Below are positions 26,307 through 34,916 of a DNA stretch of 64,000 nt, in pieces (position 1 is the stretch's first letter; every line of letters starts with the position of its first letter). Position numbers and translations under genes: made by a program. Source of the DNA: JBBDSH01 sp040905045 (GTDB lineage Bacteria; Pseudomonadota; Gammaproteobacteria; Eutrophobiales; Eutrophobiaceae); contig JBBDSH010000105.1 of NCBI GenBank assembly GCA_040905045.1, positions 3,176 through 67,175 on the forward strand, written 5' to 3'. Under the pieces are notes generated by a model, which was not told the origin of the DNA, did no database searches, and worked only from the letters and a program-made list of their open reading frames with translations.

Positions 26307-27769
26307 TCAGCATCAGCGCGGGCAATCTGCTTCCCGTGATTATTATTCTGCCGCTGATCGCGGCGGTACTGATACGGCTCGCGGGCAACTACCCGAACCT
26401 GCGCGAGAGCATTACCATCGTGACCTCCGTGGTATTGTTTCTGCTGCTGCTGCCCCTGGTACCGCTGGTCCTTCAGGGGGTGCAACCTGCGTATACCATC
26501 GCCGAGCCGTTTCCCGGCCTGCCGCTGCAGCTCACACTGGAACCCTTAGGGATGCTGTTTGCCCTGGTGGCCGGATTTCTCTGGATTGTTACCTCGATTT
26601 ACTCTATCGGCTACATGCGCGGCCACCACGAGGAAAACCAGACCCGATTCTTCCTGTTTTTCGCCGTTGCCATCGCCGTCACCATGGGCGTGGCCTTTGC
26701 CGGCAATCTGCTGACGCTGTTCGTCTTTTATGAAATGCTGACCCTGTCCACCTATCCGCTGGTCACCCATGCGGGTACGGACGACGCGCGCCGGGCGGGC
26801 AGGGTGTATCTTGGGATCCTGATTTCAACGTCCATTGCCTTCCTGCTGCTGGCCATGATCTGGGCCTGGTCCCTGGCCGGGACGCTGGAGTTCCGCGCCG
26901 GCGGCATCCTCGCCGGCACGGCCTCACCGATGCTGCTGGGTGTCCTGCTGTTTCTGTTCTTCTTCGGTGTCGGCAAGGCGGCCCTGATGCCGTTCCATCG
27001 CTGGCTGCCGGCTGCCATGGTGGCACCGACACCGGTGAGTGCATTGCTGCACGCCGTGGCCGTGGTCAAGGCGGGGGTCTTCACGCTTCTTAAAATCGCG
27101 GTCTACATTTTTGGTACGGACGTCATGGCCGATCTGCCGGCGGCACAAGCACTGTCGTATATCGCCGCCGCGTCCATTCTGCTGGCTTCACTGGTTGCTC
27201 TGACGAAAGACAATCTCAAGGCGCGGCTGGCGTATTCCACCGTCAGCCAACTGGGTTACATTACACTGGGCGCGTTGCTGGCGGCCACGGGTGTCATCGG
27301 CGGGGCCATGCACATCGTCATGCACGGCTTCGCCAAGATCACCCTGTTCTTCGGCGCCGGTGCCGTGCTGGTGGCGGCCCACAAGACCGAGATCAGTCAG
27401 CTGGACGGTCTCGGCCGGCGCATGCCCATCACCTTCGGTGCGTTCTTTATCGCCACCCTGAGCATCATCGGCCTGCCGCCGCTGGGCGGTATGTGGAGCA
27501 AATGGTACCTGGGCATGGCCACGCTGGAGGCCGGTGAATGGTTTCTGCTGGCGACCCTGATGCTGAGTTCACTCTTGAACATCGGCTACCTGGTACCCAT
27601 TTCCATTCGCGCTTTCTTTGGCAAATCCGATGATGGATCATCCGAAGGCATGAAGGAGGCGCCCCTGACCTGTGTCTTTGCCATGATGGTGACGTCCCTG
27701 GCGTGTGTCATGTTGTTCTTTTTCCCGGAGCCATGGTACCGGCTGGCGTCCATGGCCGTACTATTCTGA
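26303..27769 (+). CDS. Second antiporter-like subunit, MrpA N-terminal / NuoL-like
   Basis: 488 residues, about 14 membrane helices. TLFVFYEMLTLSTYPLVTHA has the TM5 glutamate, FFGVGKAALMPFHRWLPAAM the TM7 lysine, and PTPVSALLHAVAVVKAGVFT the TM8 stretch typical of NuoL and MrpA. It plausibly replaces the N-terminal part of MrpA, whose C-terminal MbhD part is fused to MrpB upstream. Start overlaps mrpD by four bases. Confidence 0.88.
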   Translation: MISISAGNLLPVIIILPLIAAVLIRLAGNYPNLRESITIVTSVVLFLLLLPLVPLVLQGVQPAYTIAEPFPGLPLQLTLEPLGMLFALVAGFLWIVTSIYSIGYMRGHHEENQTRFFLFFAVAIAVTMGVAFAGNLLTLFVFYEMLTLSTYPLVTHAGTDDARRAGRVYLGILISTSIAFLLLAMIWAWSLAGTLEFRAGGILAGTASPMLLGVLLFLFFFGVGKAALMPFHRWLPAAMVAPTPVSALLHAVAVVKAGVFTLLKIAVYIFGTDVMADLPAAQALSYIAAASILLASLVALTKDNLKARLAYSTVSQLGYITLGALLAATGVIGGAMHIVMHGFAKITLFFGAGAVLVAAHKTEISQLDGLGRRMPITFGAFFIATLSIIGLPPLGGMWSKWYLGMATLEAGEWFLLATLMLSSLLNIGYLVPISIRAFFGKSDDGSSEGMKEAPLTCVFAMMVTSLACVMLFFFPEPWYRLASMAVLF

Positions 27770-27780
27770 GCGAGGCGGAT

Positions 27781-28038
27781 ATGCAGATAGAAAAGAAACA
27801 ACACATATTCGATAAACCGGAAAACGTTCGCCTGTTGCTGCGTATTTTCTACAGCATCTGCGGCATCCTGTTCATTCTGGATTTTGTCCTGCACCGGCAT
27901 GTGGAACATCCATGGGAACATCTCTGGGGCTTTTACGCGATATTCGGTTTTATTGCCTGCGTGGTCCTGGTGCTGATCGCCAAGGAAATGCGCAAGGTGT
28001 TAATGCGGAAGGAAGATTATTACGATGTGGAGCGCTGA
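27781..28038 (+). CDS. Small two-helix membrane protein of the Mrp-like cluster
   Basis: 85 residues from the ATG at 27781, preceded by GAGCGAGG. Two membrane helices (about 20-38 and 48-66) are followed by a basic tail, KEMRKVLMRKEDYYDVER. The WGFYAIFGFIACVVLVLIAK segment looks conserved, and I recall similar small proteins beside antiporter-like genes, but no function is known to me. It overlaps the next gene by 14 bases, indicating coupled translation, so it is likely a subunit or assembly factor. Confidence 0.75.
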   Translation: MQIEKKQHIFDKPENVRLLLRIFYSICGILFILDFVLHRHVEHPWEHLWGFYAIFGFIACVVLVLIAKEMRKVLMRKEDYYDVER

Positions 28039-29722
28039 ACTACCGCCGTTTCTGCTGTTCTACCTGGGCGCCTTTCTGGTGCTGTTCCTGCGCGGTTGGC
28101 TGCGAGCACTGGTCATGCTGGCAATACCGGTTCTCGGCGGTCTCCATCTGTGGTTTGATGTGGCACCGGGTATTGTCCATAGCGTCGGTTTGCTGGAGTT
28201 CGATCTGGTGGTCATGCGCACGGATCGTCTCAGCCTGTTGTTCGGTTACCTGTTTCACATCGCCGCGCTGCTGGCGATCGTGTTTTCCCTGCACGTGCGC
28301 GACACCACCCAGCACGTTGCGGGTCTGGTTTACGCCGGCAGCGCGCTGGGCGCCGTCTTTGCCGGTGATCTTCTGACACTGTTCCTGTTCTGGGAACTGC
28401 TGGCCGTCAGTTCCGTGTTTCTGGTCTGGGCTCGGCAGACGCCGCAGTCGTTCCGGGCGGGTCTGCGTTATCTGGTTATCCAGGTACTGTCCGGCGTATT
28501 GCTGCTGGCAGGCGCCATGGCTTATTACTGGCAGAACGACACACTGGCATTCAATCATATCGGTCTCGAGGGCGTCGCCGGCTGGTTGATCTTCCTGGCT
28601 TTCGGCATCAAGTGCGCCTTTCCGTTGCTGCATAACTGGCTCACCGACGCCTATCCCGAAGCGACGCCCACCGGCACGGTTTTTCTGTCCGCATTCACTA
28701 CCAAGGTGGCTGTGTACGCCCTGGCGCGCGGCTTCGCCGGAACCGAAATACTCATCTACATCGGTGCCGCGATGACCTGTTTCCCGATCTTCTACGCGGT
28801 GATTGAAAACGATCTGCGTCGTGTGCTGGCCTACAGCATGATCAACCAGATCGGCTTCATGGTCTGCGGTATCGGCATTGGTACGGCACTGGCCCTGAAC
28901 GGCGCCGTCGCCCACGCCTTTAACGACGTCATCTTCAAGGGCCTGTTGTTCATGTCCATGGGTTCGGTGCTGTACATGACGGGGCGCATGAACGGTTCCG
29001 ATCTGGGCGGCCTCTACAAGACCATGCCCAAAACCGCCACGCTTTGCATCATCGGGGCGGCGTCCATCTCGGCTTTCCCGTTGTTCAGCGGATTTGTCAG
29101 CAAGTCCATGGTCATGAGCGCTCTGCTCAAGGGAGAGCATCATATTGTCTGGCTCATGTTGTTGTTTGCTTCTGCCGGCGTCTTCCATCATGCCGGTATC
29201 AAGATCCCGTATTTTGCCTTTTTCGCCCACGATTCCGGCATCCGCGCGTCAGAACCGCCGCGCAACATGCTGTTGGCCATGAGCGTGGCTGCCGTGCTCT
29301 GTGTATTCATCGGCAGTTATCCACTATGGCTGTACAGCCTGTTGCCCTGGGACGTGGATTACATGCCTTATGACACTACGCATGTTCTGGCCCAGCTGCA
29401 GTTGCTGTTTTTCTCGGCCCTGGCCTTTGTCTGGCTGAACCTGCGCGGACTGTATCCGCCGGAACTGCGTTCCACCAACCTGGATGCGGAGTGGTTTTAT
29501 CGGCGCCTGTTCCCGGCTTTCTACGGCCGGTTGTTACAAGGGCTTTCCTTCATCGGCATGACATCCGGTGGCTTTGTGCGCGATCGCCTGCAGACGTTAC
29601 TGGCCGGTCTGACACGCAGCCATGGCCCCGAAGGCACGCTGGCGCGCACCTGGCCGACAGGGAGCATGGTGCTGTGGGTGGCGGTCCTGCTGGGAGTCTA
29701 TCTGATTCTCTATTATCTGTAG
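28025..29722 (+). CDS. Third antiporter-like (MrpD/NuoM-type) subunit
   Basis: 565 residues, about 15 membrane helices. LFLFWELLAVSSVFLVWARQ has the TM5 glutamate, LAFGIKCAFPLLHNWLTDAY the TM7 lysine, and SAFTTKVAVYALARGFAG the TM8 stretch. It is longer than MrpD by an extra C-terminal region with a final membrane helix. The TAG stop at 29720-29722 is the first three bases of a REP element, so the natural 3' end may have been trimmed by repeat insertion. Confidence 0.87.
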   Translation: MWSAELPPFLLFYLGAFLVLFLRGWLRALVMLAIPVLGGLHLWFDVAPGIVHSVGLLEFDLVVMRTDRLSLLFGYLFHIAALLAIVFSLHVRDTTQHVAGLVYAGSALGAVFAGDLLTLFLFWELLAVSSVFLVWARQTPQSFRAGLRYLVIQVLSGVLLLAGAMAYYWQNDTLAFNHIGLEGVAGWLIFLAFGIKCAFPLLHNWLTDAYPEATPTGTVFLSAFTTKVAVYALARGFAGTEILIYIGAAMTCFPIFYAVIENDLRRVLAYSMINQIGFMVCGIGIGTALALNGAVAHAFNDVIFKGLLFMSMGSVLYMTGRMNGSDLGGLYKTMPKTATLCIIGAASISAFPLFSGFVSKSMVMSALLKGEHHIVWLMLLFASAGVFHHAGIKIPYFAFFAHDSGIRASEPPRNMLLAMSVAAVLCVFIGSYPLWLYSLLPWDVDYMPYDTTHVLAQLQLLFFSALAFVWLNLRGLYPPELRSTNLDAEWFYRRLFPAFYGRLLQGLSFIGMTSGGFVRDRLQTLLAGLTRSHGPEGTLARTWPTGSMVLWVAVLLGVYLILYYL

Positions 29723-30148
29723 CCCGGATGACGCGCAGCGGAATCCGGGAAGTGATCGAATGTGATTAATCTGCCCCGGATTCCGGCCTTCGGCCTCCAT
29801 CCGGGCTACGGGATCGGTAGCCCGGATGAAGCGCAGCGAAATCCGGGAGATGATCGAATGTGATTAATCTGCCCCGGATTCCGGCCTCCGGCCTCCATCC
29901 GGGCTACGGGATCGGTAGCCCGGATGACGCGCAGCGAAATCCGGGAAGTGATCGAATGTGATTAATCTGCCCCGGATTCCGGCCTCCGGCCTTCATCCGG
30001 GCTACGGGATCGGTAGCCTGGATGGAGCGCAGCGGAATCCGGGAAGTGATCGAATGTGATTAATCCGCCCCGGATTCCGGCCTTCGGCCTCCATCCGGCC
30101 TACGGGATCGGTAGCCTGGATGGAGCGCAGCGGAATCCGGGAATCTAA
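29720..30148. repeat. Tandem array of a 98-bp REP doublet (BIME), four full copies and a partial one
   Basis: Units start at 29720, 29818, 29916, 30014 and 30112, an exact 98-bp period. Each has a REP beginning TAGCCCGGATGAAGCGCAGC and an inverted REP ending CATCCGGGCTAC, joined by a conserved GATCGAATGTGATTAATC linker. The array leads into the RAYT gene and resumes after it. Copies of single REPs occur at 43840-43932, 61023-61058 and 63590-63622. Confidence 0.95.
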
Positions 30149-30193
30149 TTATCTGTTATACGAGTTAGGGATTGCGAAGGAGCGTGACAGGAT

Positions 30194-30730
30194 ATGGTTC
30201 AATATCGGCGTAACCGGTTGCCCGGAGGTACTTATTTCTTCACCGTGACCTTGCGCGACAGATGTTCGGGCTTGCTGGTGGAACATATCGATAACTTGAG
30301 AGTGGCCTTCCGAGAAACTCGACGTCAATATCCTTTCGTGATTGAGGCCGTGGTGATATTGCCCGATCATCTTCATTCAATCTGGAGCCTGCCTTCCGGG
30401 GATGTCAACTATTCAGGCCGATGGCAGGTGATCAAGAGTCGTTTTACCCGGGCACTGGTCAAGGCGGGCGTCAATCTGACTCAAAACTCCAAGGGGGAAT
30501 TCAACCTCTGGCAGAGACGGTTTTGGGAGCACACCATTCGCGATGAAATGGATTTCAACCGTCATGTGGATTACATTCATTTCAATCCAGTAAAACACGG
30601 TTTGGTGGGACGGGTAAGGGATTGGCCACATTCGTCTTTTCATCAGTATGTGCGGAATGGTACATATCCACTGAACTGGGGTGGAGAAGGGATGGTGGAT
30701 AACGATACTGCTGACTATGGAGAACCATGA
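30194..30730 (+). CDS. REP-associated tyrosine transposase (RAYT, IS200/Y1 superfamily)
   Basis: 178 residues. The HUH metal motif is HLH in LPDHLHSIWSLP near residues 56-66. The catalytic tyrosine is expected in the helix DFNRHVDYIHFNPVKHGLVG near residue 120. YRRNRLPGGTYFFTVTLRD is the typical N-terminus. RAYTs are single-copy domesticated relatives of IS200/IS605 transposases that process or spread REP palindromes. The gene stands in the middle of REP arrays, its presumed substrate. Confidence 0.95.
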   Translation: MVQYRRNRLPGGTYFFTVTLRDRCSGLLVEHIDNLRVAFRETRRQYPFVIEAVVILPDHLHSIWSLPSGDVNYSGRWQVIKSRFTRALVKAGVNLTQNSKGEFNLWQRRFWEHTIRDEMDFNRHVDYIHFNPVKHGLVGRVRDWPHSSFHQYVRNGTYPLNWGGEGMVDNDTADYGEP

Positions 30731-30742
30731 AACGGGTATTAT

Positions 30743-30885
30743 CGTGACCCCGGATTCCGGCCTTCGGCCTCCATCCGGGCTACGGGATCGGTAGCCCGGA
30801 TGAAGCGCAGCGAAATCCGGGAAGTGATCGAATGTGATTAATCTGCCCCGGATTCCGGCCTCCGGCCTTCATCCGGGCTACTGGT
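30743..30885. repeat. REP array downstream of the RAYT gene
   Basis: One inverted REP (CCCCGGATTCCGGCC to GGGCTAC) followed by a complete 98-bp-type doublet with the same linker as the upstream array. It ends at the stop codon of yajQ on the opposite strand. Confidence 0.92.
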
Positions 30886-31370
30886 TAATCGCGGAAATTG
30901 GTGTACTGCAACGGCAGGTGGATGGACTTGTCGTTCTTGAGTAAAGCGATCACTTCCTGCAGGTCGTCACGTTTCTTGCCCGTGACACGCAGTTGATCCC
31001 CCTGGATGGCGGCCTGGACTTTGATCTTCGAGTCCTTGATTTTCTTCACCAGTTTCTTCGCCAACTCCTTGTCGATACCCTCCCGGACGGTCACTTCCTG
31101 ATGCGCCTCGTTGAGGGATTCCTCAATGGGACCGGCGTCCAGGCAGCGTATGTCAATGCCGCGCTTTGACAGCTTGGTCTCCAGAATTTCCATGACCTGC
31201 TTGACCTGGAATTCGGCGGTGGATACCAGCTTCAGAGTGCGACCGCTGAGCTCGATTTTTGAATTGGTGCCCTTGAAATCGAAGCGATTGCCGATCTCCC
31301 GGTTGGCTTGGTCCACGGCGTTGGTCAACTCGTGATTGTCTATTTCGGAAACAACATCAAATGACGGCAT
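30885..31370 (-). CDS. yajQ: YajQ family nucleotide-binding protein (UPF0234)
   Basis: 161 residues, the usual length. MPSFDVVSEIDNHELTNAVD and RFDFKGTNSKIEL are the family signatures, with two ferredoxin-like domains; VRVTGKKRDDLQEVI-type tail (here LRVTGKKRDDLQEVIALLK) is present. Some relatives bind cyclic di-GMP and act with transcription factors. The stop lies against a REP element. Confidence 0.95.
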   Translation of the reverse strand: MPSFDVVSEIDNHELTNAVDQANREIGNRFDFKGTNSKIELSGRTLKLVSTAEFQVKQVMEILETKLSKRGIDIRCLDAGPIEESLNEAHQEVTVREGIDKELAKKLVKKIKDSKIKVQAAIQGDQLRVTGKKRDDLQEVIALLKNDKSIHLPLQYTNFRD

Positions 31371-31439
31371 GTGGTCTCTCCAATGTTACTTTTCAGTATT
31401 CTAATGCTTGTTTCAATTTTACTACAACAAAAACAAATG

Positions 31440-31527
31440 GATCTCGCAAAGGCGCAAAGTCGCCAAGAACGCAAAGAGATTTTTGTTGTCTTTGCCTTTG
31501 CGCCTTTGCGATCTTGGCGAGAGATCA
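31440..31527. repeat. CGCAAAG-type inverted repeat between yajQ and the DUF3301 gene
   Basis: ATCTCGCAAAGGCGCAAAG at about 31441-31459 with following units CGCCAAGA and ACGCAAAG, answered by TTTGCGCCTTTGCGATCTTGG at about 31496-31516. A stem of more than 25 bases with a short central AT-rich loop is possible. Confidence 0.82.
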
Positions 31528-31875
31528 ATTAATGTTTCTTGAGGGATAAACCTCAGAGTGGATGGTGGTACCTTCCGGCCCCTCGATGTAGACGGCCTCG
31601 ATGCGAGTGCCCGTCAGGATTATATGGCCCATATGGCGATCAGCGCCACTCTCGCTGACGTGGAACTGGTATGAGCGATGGACGCGCCAGCGGCCGTTCC
31701 GGTCCCGTTTCAGGGATATCCCGCTCAGCGCCACGGACTGATCCAGCAATTGCAGTCCGGCGGCTTCACAAGTGCTCTTGCAGCGGCGGATAACGTATTC
31801 CCGCATGCGCAGCGTTTCAAACCAGAAAAGCAATGCCAGGGTAATGACAGCCAGCAGCAGAAGGGGAGTGCTCAT
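31525..31875 (-). CDS. DUF3301 domain protein
   Basis: 116 residues. One N-terminal membrane helix (about 3-20) is followed by a small soluble domain with WFETLRMREYVIRRCKSTCE and GRWRVHRSYQFHVSESGADR, the recognisable DUF3301 pattern of gammaproteobacteria. Function unknown. It follows apbE with a nine-base gap, so it is probably cotranscribed. Confidence 0.85.
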   Translation of the reverse strand: MSTPLLLLAVITLALLFWFETLRMREYVIRRCKSTCEAAGLQLLDQSVALSGISLKRDRNGRWRVHRSYQFHVSESGADRHMGHIILTGTRIEAVYIEGPEGTTIHSEVYPSRNIN

Positions 31876-31884
31876 CAGTGGGCT

Positions 31885-32916
31885 TTACCCATTGCCGGCT
31901 TGTTCAAGGTAATGCCTGAACGGTTTGGTTTGCTGCTCGATAAAACCGTCTCTTGTCTTGATAATAAAAAAAGCCGGTAATTGATTGCGGGCGGCGAAGT
32001 TCAGGCCGTCTGTCGGACCCATGACCAGCAGGGCCGTGGCCAGGGCGTCGGCGGTCATGGCCGACTCATGCAATACGGTAACTGAAGCCAGGTTGTGGCG
32101 GACAGGATAACCCGTGCGGGGATCGATGGTGTGGGAATAACGGATACCATCCTTTTCAAAATAATTGCGATAGTCACCTGATGTGGCCATGGCCGTGTCA
32201 TGCAACGGGATGATCTGCTGTACAGAACGTTCTCCGGAAACCGGTTTCTCCACGCCGAGGCGCCAGAGCCGGCCGTCCGGATTCCTGCCGCGCACCATGA
32301 TTTCACCGCCGATATCCACCATGTAGTCGCTGATCTCCCTGGATTCCAGCAATGCCGCGATTTCGTCCACGGCATACCCCTTGGCGATGCCGGACAGATC
32401 CAGGTACAGCTCCGGAACAGTTTTTTTTATGCCGGGCGGTGACAGGCCTGTTTTCAGTTTCGTATAGCCGGTCATTTCCAGCGTGGCGTTGATTTTTTCG
32501 GCTGCCGGGACGCTGTCGTTGGTGTCATCGGGGCCGAAACCCCACAGGTTGACGACGGGGCCAATGGTGATGTCGAAGGCGCCGCCGCTGAGATGACTGA
32601 TTTCCACGGCCCCGGCGATAACATTGTAAAGATCTTCGGAAATATCGATCCAGCCGTCTTGATGCGAACGGTTTATCCGGGAGAGTTCGGATTCATCAAT
32701 GTAAGTGGACATGGTCCGATCTATTTCGTCAAGTCGAGCCTGCACCGCATTTCGCAGCGCACTGGAATCCCGGTCCGGCATTTCCCCACTGATCACAATA
32801 CTCCAGCCAATGCCCATGGTCAGGCCTTCCAGCAGTGTACGTTTCGGCTGTCGTTCACAGCCGTTGATCGAAAGTACCGTGATAATGAACAGCAGGCTTG
32901 TTCCGGGACGGCGCAT
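31885..32916 (-). CDS. apbE: FAD:protein FMN transferase (ApbE), lipoprotein
   Basis: 343 residues. The N-terminus carries a lipobox (LSINGC, Cys20), so the protein is probably anchored in the periplasm. GIAKGYAVDEIAALLESREI, MVDIGGEIMVRGRNPDG and YSHTIDPRTGYPV are ApbE/NqrF-flavinylation motifs for Mg-FAD binding. It attaches FMN covalently to a threonine of targets such as NqrB, NqrC or RnfG; no such target is encoded in this window. It lies 14 bases after aceK. Confidence 0.93.
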   Translation of the reverse strand: MRRPGTSLLFIITVLSINGCERQPKRTLLEGLTMGIGWSIVISGEMPDRDSSALRNAVQARLDEIDRTMSTYIDESELSRINRSHQDGWIDISEDLYNVIAGAVEISHLSGGAFDITIGPVVNLWGFGPDDTNDSVPAAEKINATLEMTGYTKLKTGLSPPGIKKTVPELYLDLSGIAKGYAVDEIAALLESREISDYMVDIGGEIMVRGRNPDGRLWRLGVEKPVSGERSVQQIIPLHDTAMATSGDYRNYFEKDGIRYSHTIDPRTGYPVRHNLASVTVLHESAMTADALATALLVMGPTDGLNFAARNQLPAFFIIKTRDGFIEQQTKPFRHYLEQAGNG

Positions 32917-32930
32917 GAAAGAGTGTATCG

Positions 32931-34682
32931 TCAGGCGGATTGCCTGCCCCGCAGACTATTAAGCATGGCCGGACGTTCGTAGGGGACGACCAGGAAAACC
33001 TCGCCGGACTGCAAGCGTGATTTCAGGTTGTTCCAGTATGCGGCGCTTAACAGATCACCGTGCACCTCGATAAACAATTTCCGCAAGTCGCTGTCCATGC
33101 CCAGGAACTTGATGAATTCCTCCGGGAAGATGTCGTTTTCATCGACGTAATACCAGGTCTCCGGATGCATGAGTTCGTCATCCGATTGTGGTTGCGGAAA
33201 TTCCCGGAAACGGCAGTCGGTGACCCGGGTCACTTCGTCGTAATCGTAAAAGACCACCCGCCGGTGCCGGGTAACGCCGAAGTTTTTCAGCAGCAGATCG
33301 CCGGGGAATAAATTGGTTTTTGCCAGGTCCCGGATGCACTGGCCGTAATCCAGTATGGCGCATTCAGCGTCGATCCTGTTGGCCTCACGCAGGTAAAGAT
33401 TCAGCGGCCTGACCCTCCTTTCTATATAGACATGTTTGAACAGCAGTTTGTCACCGTCTATGCGGACGGTATCGGCCGTTTCCTGCAGCAAATCGTCCAT
33501 GAGTTCCTGACTGAAACGATCGGCGGGAAACTCCAGGTTCAGGAATTCCTGGGTATCGATAAGGCGGCCGGCGTGATCGTGTTCGGAGACCAGCCGGTAT
33601 TTTCTGATCACATCCTCCCGGCCTATGGTCTTGGGCGGGCCGAAGCGATCGCGTATGACCTTGAAGACAAGGTCGTAGGAGGGCAGGGTGAAGACCAGCA
33701 TGACCAGACCCGTGTCTCCCTCGGCGTGAGCAAAAAGATCATCAGTGTTGTTCAGGTGCCGGGTGAAGGTGCGATGCCGCTCGGTCTTGCCCTGGCGCAG
33801 GCGGCCCAGGACCGTATACAACTCGTCAATGGGCTTGCGCGGCAGGATCGAGTGTAAAAATTGTACCGCGCCCACAACGGTGTTTGGATCGGCGAAGAAA
33901 TACGAGCGCGTGTAACTGAATACAATACTGACTTCTTCTTCCGACAGCAGTACGGAATCCACATGTATACCGTTTTCCGTATTCTGCAGGGCCAGGATAA
34001 TCGGTGAGATATGACTGTCCTGTATGATGCGGCCGATGAGATAGGCACGGGATGACTGGTAGAAAACAGTATCGATAAAATCAAAACGCAACAGTTCGCC
34101 GTACTCTTCCAGATTAATCCGGTAGTGGCGATCCAGTTCCTCTGCAATGAATGCCGCATCAGCCTCCCTGTCGACATAGACGGTCTGGAAGCGGAAATGA
34201 TCCAGAACTTCGGTAAAGGACTGCCGTATCGAACCCCAGCAGGGATAGCGCTGCAGCCGCAGGGATTCAATGGCGTTGAATCCCTCGTCGGGCGCCGGCG
34301 AAATGAATTCCACTTGCGGGTCCACGCCGACGGTATCGAAGATCCGCCGGGTAATGGAGTTGAAGAAGGTCTTCATGAAGCCGGCGTCGTGCATACCGTC
34401 GATGCGGCGCCCGTATTGCCAGCGCAGATCGTTCCAGAGTGCGTGTTCGTGCAGACGCGGTCCAAGCAGGCGGGTCAACTGGGCAACAATACGACGAACG
34501 GATTTCTCGTACAGGTCGACCCGTTCGACAATATCATCTTGGTGGCCCTTCCAGTCGCGCTGTTCGAACCGCTGTTGCGCGCGGGTGGTGATACGGCTGA
34601 AATTCCGGTTGTAGCGGAGGAAGCCGTCGTAAATGGCGCTGGCGCATTCGGCCACAAGTTGTTGTTGCCTTGCCTGCGTCAT
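32931..34682 (-). CDS. aceK: Isocitrate dehydrogenase kinase/phosphatase
   Basis: 583 residues, close to the E. coli length. Bifunctional enzyme that phosphorylates and reactivates isocitrate dehydrogenase at a serine, directing isocitrate to the glyoxylate bypass. YRLVSEHDHAGRLIDTQEF and NLFPGDLLLKNFGVTRHRRV with VFYDYDEV are AceK-specific motifs. Instead of following aceBA, it is directly downstream of icd, its substrate gene, on the same strand, separated by a repeat hairpin. Confidence 0.96.
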   Translation of the reverse strand: MTQARQQQLVAECASAIYDGFLRYNRNFSRITTRAQQRFEQRDWKGHQDDIVERVDLYEKSVRRIVAQLTRLLGPRLHEHALWNDLRWQYGRRIDGMHDAGFMKTFFNSITRRIFDTVGVDPQVEFISPAPDEGFNAIESLRLQRYPCWGSIRQSFTEVLDHFRFQTVYVDREADAAFIAEELDRHYRINLEEYGELLRFDFIDTVFYQSSRAYLIGRIIQDSHISPIILALQNTENGIHVDSVLLSEEEVSIVFSYTRSYFFADPNTVVGAVQFLHSILPRKPIDELYTVLGRLRQGKTERHRTFTRHLNNTDDLFAHAEGDTGLVMLVFTLPSYDLVFKVIRDRFGPPKTIGREDVIRKYRLVSEHDHAGRLIDTQEFLNLEFPADRFSQELMDDLLQETADTVRIDGDKLLFKHVYIERRVRPLNLYLREANRIDAECAILDYGQCIRDLAKTNLFPGDLLLKNFGVTRHRRVVFYDYDEVTRVTDCRFREFPQPQSDDELMHPETWYYVDENDIFPEEFIKFLGMDSDLRKLFIEVHGDLLSAAYWNNLKSRLQSGEVFLVVPYERPAMLNSLRGRQSA

Positions 34683-34782
34683 GATTCAGCCCGTGTGTTG
34701 GATGAGTACGCGCCAATTTCCATTTTTATTGGGATTTACAGTTATTCGGCAAAATTTTCGGGTGTCTGGAAAGATAATGGTG

Positions 34783-34865
34783 GATCTCGCCAAGCGCGCA
34801 AAGCACACAAAGGAATCATGGATTTTTATCTCTTTGCGAACTTGGCGTGCTTGGCGAGATCCTTG
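34783..34865. repeat. CGCAAAG-type inverted repeat between icd and aceK
   Basis: GATCTCGCCAAGCGCGCAAAG at about 34783-34803 is answered by CTTTGCGAACTTGGCG with GAGATCC at about 34830-34862. The spacing and arms match the copy at 58548-58628, including neighbouring bases, so these two share a recent source. Confidence 0.82.
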
Positions 34866-34916
34866 CATATGTAATTCTCAACAGGTTCCCTATTATGCAA
34901 CATACGTATTGTATTC

